The position numbers and the translations under genes are program-made. 64,000 nt of DNA from Neurospora crassa OR74A. Lineage: Eukaryota > Ascomycota > Sordariomycetes > Sordariales > Sordariaceae. The DNA lies in NCBI RefSeq assembly GCF_000182925.2, contig NC_026506.1:558001-622000 (forward strand), given 5' to 3'. The notes below the pieces were generated by a model, which did not search any database, had not been told where the DNA came from, and was given only the letters and a program-made list of their open reading frames with translations. Shown here piece by piece: positions 10,687 through 22,484 of the stretch. Numbering within the stretch: the stretch's first letter is position 1; every line of letters begins with the position of its first letter.

Positions 10687-12508
10687 ATGGCATCCCTCAA
10701 GCTATTAATCATAAACGCCCTCAAATCGCTCTCGCGAGGCAGGTCCTTCCTGCAAGCTTTACTTGCCCTTTGGATCAGCCCCAAGTCCAACCCCAACAAA
10801 CTCAAAAAGATCAAAGTATTTCGAAGGACCAGGGAGGAGTTTCTTAAAGAGGCCAAGAAGCTCCTTCTCGGACCGATCGGCAGCAATCACTTCATCAAAA
10901 ACAGCGGCCCAACCCCAGACGACCCTCTTTTGTTACTCTCCAAGAAGCTCGAGGCACAATTCAGACAAGGCTTACAGACCAGCCCAGCATGTATGCTTCC
11001 CTCATACAACCACCAACTACCTGGCGGACACGAAAGTGGCCAGTATCTGGCGGTCGACATTGGTGGCTCGACACTTCGCGTGGGTGTGGTGGACCTGAAG
11101 GGCCGACAAACCACAGATGATGACGACAGCACCATTGTCCATATGGACAGCTACAAAATCGACAGGAACGTCCGATTGCTTCGAGGGGCATTTTTCTTCA
11201 AGTGGATGGCTCGGAAAGTAGAGACAAGCTTGAAGAAAGCAATTGACGCTGGGCACATTTCGAAAGCGGAATATGAGTTGGGAAACCCAATGCCAATGGG
11301 TTTGGCGTGGAGCTTCCCTCTAGAGTATGTCAAACACTTTATTCTACATTCATCCCAAGATCAGCCAACTAACGACACGACAGGCAAACATCGCCCAATG
11401 GAGGAAACATCTGTCCCATGGGCAAGAGTTTTCTTGCATGCGACGGACTGATGGGACAGGACTTGGGTGCCACCTGTAACAAGATTCTCCAAGAACTCCG
11501 AGTAAACGTCGAGGTTGTCTCGATAGTCAACGATTCCAACGCCACTTTGCTTTCGTCGGCATATTCCAGCCCATCGGCACGCTTCGGACTGATTCTTGGA
11601 ACTGGCGTCAACATTGCTGCCCACCTTCCGGTAAATCTGATTGGAAAATCCAAATTTGGGGAACGACCCGACAGTTGGTATGAGCAAGCGAGCCATGTCA
11701 TGGTCAACACCGAGTTGGGCATGTTTGGCCGTGACATTTTGCCCCTGACGCGATGGGACAAGATACTCAAAGCCGGACACGAAAGGCCCGACTTCCAGCC
11801 GCTTGAGCATCTGGTAAGTGGGTACTACCTCGGTGAGGTGTTCCGAATTGCCTTATTGGAGGCGATCAAGACGACGGGTCTGTTGGGAGGAAAGATTCCA
11901 CCACTGTTGTTGGATGCGTATTCGATGGATACGGGAACCATGTCATTAATCATCAAGTAAGTTGCTCTCTCTCCTCTGTTCTCTTTCAACCCTCGGTTCG
12001 CTTGCTAACATCACATATCAGTGGACGAGATGCCAGAGGAAAAGCCGAAGCGGTCTTTTCACAGCTCTACCACCTACCAGCCGGTTATCCCAGCACCGAG
12101 GACATGCGGTTCATGCAGCAACTAGCGGGTTATATCGCCCAGCGATCGGCTTCCATCGTCGCTGCCTCGGTGTTTGCGTTGTGGGAGCTAAAGAATGAGG
12201 CCGAACAAAACGTTCTGAACAACCTTGAGCCCGAGTCACCATTTAGCGAGGAGACAGCATTAGAGTTAATGATGGAGCAGACCACGGTAGGGTATACCGG
12301 ATCGGTTCTGGAATGTTTTCCGGGTTACAAGGAGACACTGCAAAGATATTTGGACCAGCTGATGATGTCTTCGGGGCACGATTTGAAGGGGCGGAGGATA
12401 GACTTGGTTCCGGCAAAGGAGAGTTCACTGCTTGGAGCGGCCGTGTCGTTGGCGGGTGTTGTGGAGGAGGAGAGGATGGGGTTGAATGAGAAGAAGGGCA
12501 TAGCGTAG
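10687..12508 (+). CDS. hxk-3: Hexokinase-family sugar kinase, probable GlcNAc kinase
   Basis: ATP-dependent sugar kinase of the eukaryotic hexokinase fold. From its place in the cluster it most likely phosphorylates GlcNAc, as HXK1 of Candida and hxk3 of Trichoderma do; the symbol follows that analogy. Exons 10687-11324, 11384-11956 and 12022-12508 give 565 residues, about 80 more than yeast hexokinase, mostly as a basic N-terminal extension. Visible motifs are the phosphate-1 loop LAVDIGGSTLRVGVVD (about residue 121), SFPLEQTS across the first junction, the catalytic-Asp segment IVNDSNATLL (Asp near 263), GLILGTGVN, ELGMFG, and the C-terminal adenosine segment ending SSLLGAAVSLAG. The Ser in GGST and the NDSNAT segment differ from the GGTN and NDTVGT of glucose hexokinases, which fits a changed sugar preference. 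Substrate specificity is not proven by sequence. Confidence 0.92.
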
Positions 12509-13729
12509 ATTTGCGTGGCATTATGGATAACAATAATAATGATAATGATCTTATTCACGCTGACTACCTAAGTAGCTAGCTAGTCGCTCATGGTGACATG
12601 TGGTCCTTCACCAGTCAAAGCCAGGAAGAGGAAAGATCGTGTTTTACGAATACAGCCGCGCGCCCGAAGCTAACGCGGTTATGGATATTTATTTTTCGTT
12701 GATGCCATTCTCTTGGTTGTACACCAAGCAGTTATGTTTTTACTATCTGGTGATAATGTCGTCGCCAGAAGTCAAGTCAAAAGCAGACCATGCTCAGTCA
12801 ACTTGGCACTGTGCTCGTCATAACTGAACTGAACCCCAGACTCGGCAGTCCCTCCACTCTTGACGGGACGAGTCTCCACATTTGTCCATCCCGTCTGGGG
12901 TTCATCTCGTCTCCACTCGAGCTTCTTTCTTCGTCCCGTCTTCTCTATAAGTTCAAGATGCGATTGAACGCTCGTCAGCTCTGTTACGGGCAGAAAGATG
13001 GCTTCTGACGGCAAGGTATGGAGTATGAAGCGCGACGGATTGATGCTGATAACGCTTCAGGAGTGGTCGACGAGTGTTAGTGAAACCTGAGCTGCCTGAC
13101 TTTTTGGCACACCCAGGCACGGCACTTCCAACCCCCCCAGCAGACACCTAGAGTCTTGGCAGCCAATATCTTGTATGACGCTGCCATGGCCTTGCAAGGA
13201 CTTGACGGCATCTGATTGAACACTATACCCGCTGCAGATACAGTTCGCTGATCACAGCCCTCTTCTGTCTGGCCTCGCTGACATCGGACTGGATCAGTTG
13301 GCGCAAGCCGGCAACGATAACACCTACCTACCTTCCATCACACACTCTCGCCCGTCCCGTCGCAACCCATTCCACATCAATTGATCACACGGCGCAATCT
13401 TAAGATACCTACCTACCTCTAGCCTTGATATCTGCCGATACTCCCAATGAACGCAAGAGTCCCGTCTCTCGCCATCGTCAACCAACAAATCCAGGCCTCG
13501 CTTCCCTCAGCCTCAGCCTCGGCCGATTGAACGGACAACCGTGGGACACACCACACCATGTGTTATAGAAGCGGCAAGGTATAAGCAACACCGTTATCGG
13601 GACCTCTCCCGCCAGATCACCATTCGAACCAAACTAGCCGCGGTTAGTCGTCACCGCGATCGACACACACGAACACCAATATCGTATCTGGCCAATCTCT
13701 ACCCATTTGTTTACACCACCGACGATGCA
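12509..13729. other. Spacer and leader upstream of the Ndt80-like gene
   Basis: 1.2 kb between the kinase stop and the chosen start of the Ndt80-like gene. Short unsupported frames only. It ends in a leader with ACCTACCTACC runs and CCTCAGCCTCAGCCTC repeats (about 13395-13530). An in-frame upstream ATG at 13541 exists but gives a basic, low-similarity extension, so I did not use it. No CACAAA/TTTGTG core was found here. Confidence 0.6.
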
Positions 13730-16391
13730 ATGGCCAGCTTCAATTCCATACCACAGCTCCCCAATGGCGCACCAGTCGATACTGCCGACGCCCTCGGGCT
13801 GAACGCCGCCGGTCAGCCCATGGGCATGGGAATGGGAATGGGCATAGGCGATCCCTTTGGCTTTGAGGAAGCGCTTCTGTATGTCATTTCAACACCACCA
13901 CTGCAGCAAATCGCAAACCACTAACCTTCCCAATTCCAACCTCCACAGTGATGTCAACGCCGACCTCCACGCCGGAATCCCCTTCACCCCCTCCGCCTAC
14001 GACTTTGACAACTTCACCTTCGAAGACCCCTTCTCCACGACAACATCCTTCCCTCCCCTCCCCGCGCACTCGCAAGGGCACAGCCACATCCACATCCAAG
14101 GCCACGGCCACACACCATATAACCTCCCATCCGTCGGCGGGGGCCCCATTGTCGGCGCCGTCGCCGCCGAAGCCGAAGCCGCCCTCAAAATAACCACCAA
14201 CGAAGTGGACTCGCCCTCCGACCTGCTCGACAACAAGCTGCTCGGCTTCAGCCCGCCCATCCCCTCCGGGCAAGCGACCCTCGTCGACTCTGAAACAGGG
14301 CGATTCGCCGACTTTAACATGACCGCCGAGCTATATGGCATGTTTTTTGTTGCTGAGGATGTATTTGCCAGTAACACGCCCGTTAGTGATCAAGGACAGG
14401 GACTGGGGCAGGGGCAGGGACAGGCACAGCACCCTGGTGCGAGGCCGTTGGAGTTGACGTGTTATCGGAGGAATCTCTGGCAATGTACAGGGCAGATTAC
14501 GTTGCCCAGACATGCGTTGCATTGCTCGCTTTTGCTCAATGGTAACGAGCAGCAGCCTGGTGGCAATGGGGCAGCAGGGAGACAGGTGCGGATCAAAGAG
14601 CTGTGGGCGTCCATCACGGCCATGGAGAGCATCGAGGGGAAACCGACAGAGATCATCAGCATTCCTTGGAAGAGTAATAATCCCGCTTTTGCCGCTGCCG
14701 GAGGACAACAACAAGGACAGCAGCCAGAAGAATCGTCAAGGACAGCGACCACACCACCAAAGCAGTTACTCGACTTATCCGCCGGACAAGAAATCGATAA
14801 AAGCGGGAACAGAGTGTCGATACCCGTGTCGTGGAAGCGGTTGCAGTTTAAGCACGCCACGGCGAATAATGGACGGAGAAAGGGGTTGCAGCAACATTAT
14901 GTGGTGCAAATCAACTTGTTGGCCAAGACCGCTGAGTCGGGGGATAAGCTGATCAAGTTGGCGGAGATCCAATCCGGCCCGGTGATTGTGAGGGGGAGGA
15001 GTCCGAGGAATTTTGACAGTAGGAGGGATGTGCCATTGACGGGCGATCGGAAGGGCATGTTGCAACGGACAAATACGGAGGGGTCTGGTGGTGTTGGTGC
15101 TGGTGCTGGTGCTGGTGGAAACGGCAGCCATGACAAACAACAGACGCAGCAACAGCAGCAGCAGGGTATGGATAGGACCGAGATGCTCCAGAGGTATCAC
15201 TCGTTGGGAAATCAGGTGTGTTTTCACTGCCCTCCGGTATTCCTTCTCCCTCCCCTTTTTTTCCCCCCATTCTTGCTATCACAAGCTAATAACTCCCTTC
15301 AAAAAAAAGCCATCATCAGACTGGTCATCCTCAACCGGCGGGCCCACCCCCCAACCCTTCAGCACCTCACCCAACCTCCATCAACAACAACACCCCAACA
15401 AAAAACTCGCCATGACCTCCAACTCTCCGGGATCTTCTTCTCGACCACCAATACCATCGTGGGGATCCTTATCCTCGGACGCCGCCGCCAACAATCACAA
15501 CAGCGGCTCACGAAGGAAACCCACGCCCTTAGCTGCCCCAAACAGAACCAGTCATCACAGAAATACCTCCTCCTCTGCTGCGGGTGCCCTACCAATTAGT
15601 TTGTCCCTGTCGGAAGACGAGCAGAGGAGTCCGCCTATGAATAGGACTGCTACTCCTGGCTCGGCAGGGGCAGGGGCAGGGGATAGTCCGCTCTATGGCA
15701 AGATGGGTGTTGCTACTGGTGGATTGAAGAGGGATACAGCTGGGAAAGGGATGGGTTTTGGCTCCGGATCGGGAGGACTTACGTCTACTACTCACTCTAA
15801 CAACAATAAGGGTGATAGCCACTTTGAAAGTGGAAGTCTGGGGCAGCAGAATCAGTACCAGAAAGAGAATGTGGGGAGTCCGATTGAGGCAGCCGACCTT
15901 TTGTATGAGTACTTTCCGCTGAGTTTGGATGATTGGTTAGTTCTTTCTTTCTGTTTTTTTTTTTTTTTTTATGTTTTTTTTTTCCTTCTCCGTTTTTTCC
16001 CTTCCTTTCACTCAATTCACTCACCACACCTGTCCTCTTCTCTTTCCCCCCTTCCTTTTCTTTAACTTTGTCACCAACATTCATTCTTTCTTCTTGTGCT
16101 CTCACTCCTCTTCTCTTTTCATCTATTCCCCACCATCCCCCTCTCTCACTTCCCCCCAGGCGTCCAGTTCCTTCCCTCTATCCGTCAGGTGTTCTCTCCC
16201 CACTATCCATCAGCCCCCCTCAGTTCAATAGCATTGAATACATCACATACTGACACACTAAAAAATTGTAAAGGATGCCACCAGTAGACGCAGTCTACCG
16301 CCCCCACGTCGTACATCACACCATTGTCCCGCCTGAAATCAAGGCGCAACAAACGAATAGCAGGACAAAACGGTATTTTGCTGCTGAGTGA
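13730..16391 (+). CDS. ron-1: Ndt80/PhoG-family transcription factor, RON1-like
   Basis: Sequence-specific DNA-binding regulator. In Trichoderma the RON1 member controls the GlcNAc catabolic cluster, and the position here supports the same role. Exons 13730-13878, 13949-15215, 15310-15935 and 16274-16391 give 719 residues. The Ndt80 DNA-binding domain spans about residues 215-405 (ELTCYRRNLWQCTGQIT, RVSIPVSWKRLQFKHAT, VVRGRSPRNFD with one residue variation). The rest is low-complexity: Gly-Met, Gln-Gly and Ser-rich segments. The last exon supplies the tail MPPVDAVYRPHVVHHT to KRYFAAE, which I recognise from VIB-1-type relatives, so I prefer the acceptor at 16273. An alternative acceptor at 16159 is also in frame and ends at 16253 with a different 32-residue tail. 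The stop codon lies inside a GTGA microsatellite. The start ATGGCCAGC was chosen for context and composition. Confidence 0.9.
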
Positions 16392-16411
16392 GTGAGTGAG
16401 TGAGTGAGTGA
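16386..16411 (+). repeat. (GTGA)n microsatellite over the Ndt80-like stop codon
   Basis: Six tandem GTGA-type units begin within the final Glu codon. The first TGA of the array (16389-16391) is the stop codon, so changes in unit number upstream of it could alter the reading frame end only if they reach the Glu codon. Further TGAs within the array lie in other phases. Confidence 0.85.
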
Positions 16412-17353
16412 TGAATTAACGAATGAAAGTCTTGAGCGGGTAGCTGGTTGTGTTGTTTCCGTTTCTGTTTGTTTTGATCATCCATGTATGATGGTTTTTT
16501 TTCTTTTATGATGGTTTATAAATACTTTTATTAGGGTTTCGGGTTCGGGTCGTCTCATAGTTTGGGGGTTTAGACATTTAGAAAGGAGTTAAGGAGTTAA
16601 GGAGTTTAGGAGTTTAGGTATTTAGGCTCGGGTTAGGCTCGGGTTAGGATAGGATGGAATAGGATGCGAGAGAATACCTTGGCTAAGATAGAATACCTTA
16701 GGTAGTAGGTCATCATCATCATCATCATTGTAACAACTGGAACAGCTTTGTCGCGGGTTCATGGTTTCCTGTTTTTCTTTTTCTTTTTTGTACGTCAGAA
16801 ATACCATGTCAGACCATGTTATCCTGGAAAGTGTGTACAAGAATACAACGAGATATAAATATGTTATTACATTACATCACATGATATAACATTTACGGTT
16901 CTAAATTTTCAAGAAAGAAGAAAACCAACACGCCATTCACAACACCAGTCAGTCATCGCGCTCAATGTGTTTAATCATACTTCCATTATTTGTTGTTGTT
17001 TTTTTTTTTGTTTCTTTTTCTATATTTCGCTATTGAAGGAATCAAAAACCTTGGTTGTTCGTGTTTTCCATTGCGCATGATAGTATCTGCAGTCTGTCAT
17101 CTCTTATCCAATCGTCAAATGGTGTCGTTCATCATTCAGAGTGCACGTTTGCATGCAGTACAAAGGCAGACAGAGACACAAAAAAAAGAAAGAAAGAACC
17201 AAGAAACAGAACAAGAAACAATCCACACAAATCGCTGTAGAAACTAGAAGCCCCGAAAAAGCAAACGCTGTCTTTGATCCATATTCAGAGACGATTAGGC
17301 TTCCATCGCGTCACTTATATGCTCCAGTACATTCCAGCACACAATTGACAAGC
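16392..17353. other. Convergent spacer between the Ndt80-like gene and qde-2
   Basis: 962 bp separating two converging genes. It contains T-rich stretches, short direct repeats of AAGGAGTT/TAGGAGTT (about 16580-16620) and CTCGGGTTAGG (about 16625-16650), a (CAT)n run near 16715, and AAGAAA-rich sequence near 17180. No coding or RNA gene is visible; overlapping 3' untranslated regions are possible. Confidence 0.65.
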
Positions 17354-20300
17354 CTAGATATAGTACATGGAGTTCCTAAGGTTGGGATGAACAGCCCCGG
17401 AGTTACCCCATCTTGCGAAATCATCGGTCTTAACGCTATCGTTTTCATCGAGGGCGTCAAAGAGCTCCTTCTGATGGATACGCGCCCGGTCGCACACCAA
17501 GTCGGCATAGTACGCAGGCGGGCAGATACTGACAGCCTTGGTGGCTCGTCCAAAGAGATAACACATGTCATGCGTCAGCTGCTCCAGCGTGTCGGCCGCC
17601 TTGTTTCCATAGTCGGCCCTGAAAATCTCATCCACCAGAACTGTGTAGTGAGCCGAGCGGGCCGTGCCCTGGAGCGACGCGTGCGCCTGCAAAAAGAAGT
17701 CCCAATAGCGGACGTTGGTCACGCCGCGGTCAACCACAGTACCCTCCTTGGGGCTCTTGGACTTGAAGTGAATATGCTTCGGGTCCGTTGGGAAGAAGCG
17801 AGTCTGGTGGCGCTTGACAGAGACAATCAGCGTAATACGCGGTAGCTTGCCAGCTGGATACACCAGCTTGCAGGCGGCGCGAACCAGGGGTAGCTCGTCC
17901 TTGATGACCATCTGGAACTGTCCCTCGGAGACGCCATCGCGGAAAATCAGGATATTCTCGGGGAGACTGCGGTTGTTTGCGGGATTGCTGCGCCATAGTT
18001 CCAGACGCGTCTTGAACTTGTCCGTAAACTGTTCCGTCATGGACTCCTGGCCGTGCGGGTTGTTCCAAACCATTGCAGGCCATTGTCCAAGGTGTTGGTC
18101 GATGGTTGAGACCAGGCCGACAATACTGGGAGCCGATGCAGGCGATTGTCCAGCCGCTAGATTGGTCGGATGGGTGACATCATAGCCCACCACCATCGTC
18201 TTCCCCTTGGCGAGCAAAGGAATGGGCGTCTTGATATTGTGATTGGTGCCGCCAAACTTGAGGTTGACCTTGAGGCCGACGTTGGCAAAATACCCCAGCT
18301 GCCCCTTAGTGCTAAGGAACTTTTCGGCTACACAACAGACTGTGTGAACGCCAAATGTGATATCGGCAGCCCGCTTCACCATATTGTAGATCGCAACATC
18401 CTTTCTGGGTAAAAGAACCACCACAAATTGGTGCGAGCTCATGAGTTCCTTCACTTTGGCAAAGAACTCTTTTTCGCTCCCTGGAACTGACATGCTCATG
18501 CCCGGCGAGAACCTGGGGTTAATCGGGATGCCCGTTCTGTTCAAGAATTCGGCAAAAGCGGTCATAGCTTGCGGCACCCCTTCGTTTGCCTTGGAACCCT
18601 TCAGTTCCAAGTATGTCCACTTCTCAATCTTGCGGCAAGGTCTGGCGACCTTGACAAACTTCATCAACCACCCGCCGTCCTGCGGCTCTACCGTCTTGTT
18701 ACCGCTGTACGTAAGCATCGGAGGCTTGAGCTCACGCCCGACAACGGTGATCAGCTCCTTGTCGATCGAAACCTTGAACTTGCCAAGCGTCAGGCTTTTA
18801 TCAAGACCAAGTGTCTGTCTGCCTTTCGTCACGATAGACTGAGCGTTCAGCGAAGGAGCTCTGCAAGCAAACTTAATCATGTTGTCCGCCTCGTTGGCTG
18901 TCAGCTTAGCCTTGACGGAACGGCCTTTGACCAGCGTACAAAACTCGGCCAAGACGTAAATCGCCTTTTCCTTGGTGCCAACGTTGACCAGAGGAAGCGA
19001 AGCATTGGCGGTTATTCCGTACCGTTGTTTATAATAGTTCGCTACCGTGATGTACGCGTTGCTCGGCAGGCCGGGAGTCGGAGGAGGGGCAGCGCCATCC
19101 TTTGTCTCTCGCGCACGCAAGTAGAACTGACAAGAGGTCGGGCCGCCAACCTGGACACCCGGAATCCCGAACAAGGGCGGATATCGGACTTCTTTACCAT
19201 CCTTTTGCTTCCCCCTTTCGTCGCCACGGTTAGCAATGCCATTGAGCGTGCGGTAACATTTTTTATAAACAATCTTTCCATCAATAAGGAATGGGGCATT
19301 CAACTCGACACGGCCCTTAGCCAGGACCTTGTGAACTCTGCGCATCTTGTCGTTGAGCTGATTTTTGGTTACTTCGTTCCAGGCATTGCATTTGTCCATT
19401 ACGTCAAGTCCAAGTTCCTGAAACAGCTGTGCAAGTTTGACCCCAGGACGGAAGACACCATGCGTGATGTTGGTATTGAGTAAAAGTCTTCCGGTAGCTG
19501 GACGGACGCTGGCAAAATATCCTCGCAAGATGACCAAAGGGGAGTCATGGGGCCGCACTTGTTCAATGAGGTCATCACCAATGGCAAAAAACCTTCCCCT
19601 TCCCACCACCGCAACATTGTCGTCGGCGCGGGCATGATGAGTCACAATGGTGTTGAGGGCATCGAGCTCCACATTGTACTTGGGAAAGTCTCCGTCGAGC
19701 TTGGGATCAAGTGTCGTGAGCTCGTTCAGCACCTTGCCGAAATCGCAGGTTTCGACACTCTCCTCCACCTTGACCACCCAAGTCTGGGGCTTGCTGGGCA
19801 GGTTTTGGTTGGAACTCGGCTCGGTCCACGTCACCTCAAAGATGCGGTTCTCGGGAACTTTGAGCTTGGTGGTCGTCACCAGGTGCACTTTGAAATCGCT
19901 GGCAATCGCCACGGATTTCACGTTGGCTTCGATCTGCTTGAGCAGTTTCCCAACCACCACCTCCACTTTCTTGGATGCGACCTCAGCTTCCTTTCCGAGC
20001 TTTTCCTCGGTGGCGGCAACTTTGATGGTGTACCTGTAAATGGCTGGTGATTTGATGTTGATTTTGAAATAGTTGGCCCAAAGCTTCACCTTCTCGCCCA
20101 TGGTACCATGGCCAGGGCGAACCGGCAAGTTGTTGGCTTTCTCCTTCTCGCTGAGCGAAAGCTTGCTCATGGAAGTGACCAGATTGTCGCTGACGTGCTT
20201 CTTGATCCAATCATCCTCGAGTTTGGTGATCTGGGCGTCAGGCTCGGGGGCACCACGACCGTCAATTCCCCTAAAGTCGTGTCAGCATCATGTTGAATGG

Positions 20301-20678
20301 TAAAAAAAAATGGAGAGGCACCTACTTGTAGACATCCGGTGGAGGGGGTTCGTATCCTCCCGCGCCCTGTCCTCCGCCGAAGCCACCACGGCCGCCGCCG
20401 CCGCCGCCTTGGAAACCGCCGCCACGGCCACCCCTTCCACCGCCGCCTTGGAAACCACCGCCACCACCGCCTTGATAACCGCCGCCACGGCCTCCACGGT
20501 CACCGCCGCCACCGCCTTGATAACCGCCGCCACGGCCTCCACCGCCGCCGCTGCCTTGGTAACCACCTCCACGGCCTCCACCGCCGCCTTGCTGACCACC
20601 TCCACGGCCTCCGCCGCCGCCGCCGCCGCCGCGACCACCGCCGCCACGACCTCCACGACCGCCACGATTGTCAGACAT
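17354..20678 (-). CDS. qde-2: Argonaute protein QDE-2 (quelling)
   Basis: Small-RNA-guided Argonaute needed for quelling, the post-transcriptional silencing of transgenes and repeats in Neurospora. Two exons (20678-20326 and 20270-17354) join VYK to GIDGRGAPEPD and give 1089 residues. The first about 115 residues are an RGG/Gly-rich region. The continuous frame from the internal Met of MSKLSLSEKEK is 938 residues, the length I recall for the classical description. Domain order is N (about 150-390), PAZ (about 400-530), MID and PIWI. PIWI catalytic positions visible are Asp in VVGYDVTHP (about 813), Asp in LIFRDGVSEG (about 896) and a third residue in PPAYYADLV (about 1041) that is Asp where most slicers have His. 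The C terminus MYYI is typical. An in-frame ATG 57 bp upstream (20735) is possible; MSDNRGG is preferred. The gene converges with the Ndt80-like gene. Confidence 0.97.
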
Positions 20679-20805
20679 GACTGTTAAACTTGTAGTGTTG
20701 GTGGTAACAGATTGTCGAGTAGAGCAACAAGGCACGAGAGCTTATTCGGCTATCGTTCGGTTTGGTTCGGTTCGGTTTGATTGACGAGATGGTTGGTTGA
20801 GCAGA

Positions 20806-20831
20806 GGTAGGTAGGTAGGTAGGTAGGTAGG
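20806..20831. repeat. (GGTA)n microsatellite upstream of qde-2
   Basis: About six and a half GGTA units, 128 bp from the qde-2 start codon and probably within its leader or promoter. Confidence 0.9.
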
Positions 20832-22456
20832 CAGGTACGTAGGTAAGCAAGAGGATAGTTAAGGTAGGTTGTTTGTTTGTTTGTCGTGGAAGGGGATTGT
20901 TGTGGATTTGCCAAGAGAGAAATACCACTGATTGATGGTTTTTTTCCAACTTGGACTTGTTATAAGCCGCTACTTTGTCGCACTCCGGACGCAAAAAAAA
21001 GAGTAATCGAGCGAAACGACTACTCCTCCGATGCGGGATTACTGGTAGTAGATGATGATGATGTTGTTGGGTGATATGTCGATATCAGAAAATGATGATG
21101 GGTAGTTGCGTAGGTCTCTAAAGCGAAAAAGAGAGAGAAAGCAAAGAAAGGTGTTGCCAAGGTTATGGATAACCAAAAGGAAAAGAAAAGGATGTGCTAC
21201 GCGGATCCGCGAGCAAAAAGACGATAAGGCTGACGATTGTAGGCAGACAGACTTCTTAGGTCTAGGCAGGTGTCAGGTAGAGAAAATGGGATGCCTGGTG
21301 GAAATTTTGCGAGAGGGTTGTTGTGGATGCCGTGTTCTATTTAACAGCACCGTTGACGGGGAGCTGCAGGAGGAATGGACGCGCCCGCTGTATGGAAGCT
21401 TTGAGCTTGTAGCTGGCTGCTGCCCGATGGTTCAAGGTCCCCACATGAGTAGAAGGGACCCTTGGTACCAAGAAAACCTTGAGCTACCTAGCAGGTGGGA
21501 ATGCGGGGAGTTTTTGCTGTAAGGAGCTGATTAGTAGCGGGCAGTGATCAACGGTAGCAAGGAAGTCGTGGTAGGTAGGACAACATCTGTTTTCGGTGAG
21601 GGGTGGAGTGGAAGTGGTGAAGCCATATCGTACAAGTAGCTCCCACCAGAATTGCCCTGGAGAGACAGGATGAAATGAACTGCCCCTCTTCATTTTACCA
21701 TCAGAGCCTCGTCGACCGTTCTGCGTCACTGTATCACTGTTTTGACTGCTGCCAAAAGAAAACAGGAACCACCTACCTCAGTGACTGCCCTGGTGTAAAC
21801 GAGCAGTGGGTTGGACTAAGCGGCAGGAAACAAGCAAACGGATTGGACAGATTGTCGGGCCGCCCGCAGGAAGGAGACATGGATGTCAAGTGCGGCGACG
21901 TGGTTGATAGTGAATAGCCATTGTTAGGTAGTTGGTGGAGGGAAGCGGGATGCTACTATGGAGTTTTCGCCCCTCCCCCGGACCGGTTGCAAACTTGCAA
22001 GTGGGATACGTGCCCGGAGGGGGTTGCTACCGTGAGAACCTGTTACTGTCTCGCTGTGTGAAGAGTGAGATTGCTAACAGAGATGCACAGCAGAGTGCTG
22101 TTCAAGAGACAAGTTGCAAACGACTGGACCAGACCCTACCCTGGTACATGCCAAGCTATCCCACCAGCGTCACTGCGTCGGCGATGCTTGGCCAAACCAC
22201 CAATGTGCAAAGAGCAATGACGAAGAAATCATCCTCTTGTGCAACCCGCCGTAACACACAGAGAGACAGACTCGCTTGCTCGAATGGACCTCAATCAACT
22301 CTTCTACAATATCAAGAGCAGTGATATGATGTATGCCCTTTGTCAACTGGAAACATCACTAGGAATCCAACACTTTGTTCATTGCTTCCTTCGCAAATGA
22401 CAAAGCAGCACTCACACAAGCAACCAATGACGACTTGACAACATCATGTGCACGTC

Positions 22457-22484
22457 GGCAGGCAGGCAGGCAGGCAGGCAGGCA
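22457..22484. repeat. (GGCA)7 microsatellite
   Basis: Seven perfect GGCA units in non-coding DNA between qde-2 and sah-2. Confidence 0.92.

Noticed and set aside
13541-13729. In-frame N-terminal extension of the Ndt80-like protein from an upstream ATG
   Set aside because: The added residues are basic and leader-like, and the ATG at 13730 gives a cleaner start; the extension has no domain.
20288-20687. Ala/Val- and His/Arg-rich frames opposite or out of phase with qde-2 exon 1
   Set aside because: These are other-frame readings of the GGN/CCN repeats that encode the RGG region.
21106-21522. 138-codon plus-strand frame between qde-2 and sah-2
   Set aside because: It begins in a Lys/Arg low-complexity run and shows no family resemblance; likely chance.
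22457-22484. Regular short repeats considered as a CRISPR-like array
   Set aside because: Perfect tetranucleotide tandem repeat without spacers, in a fungal genome.
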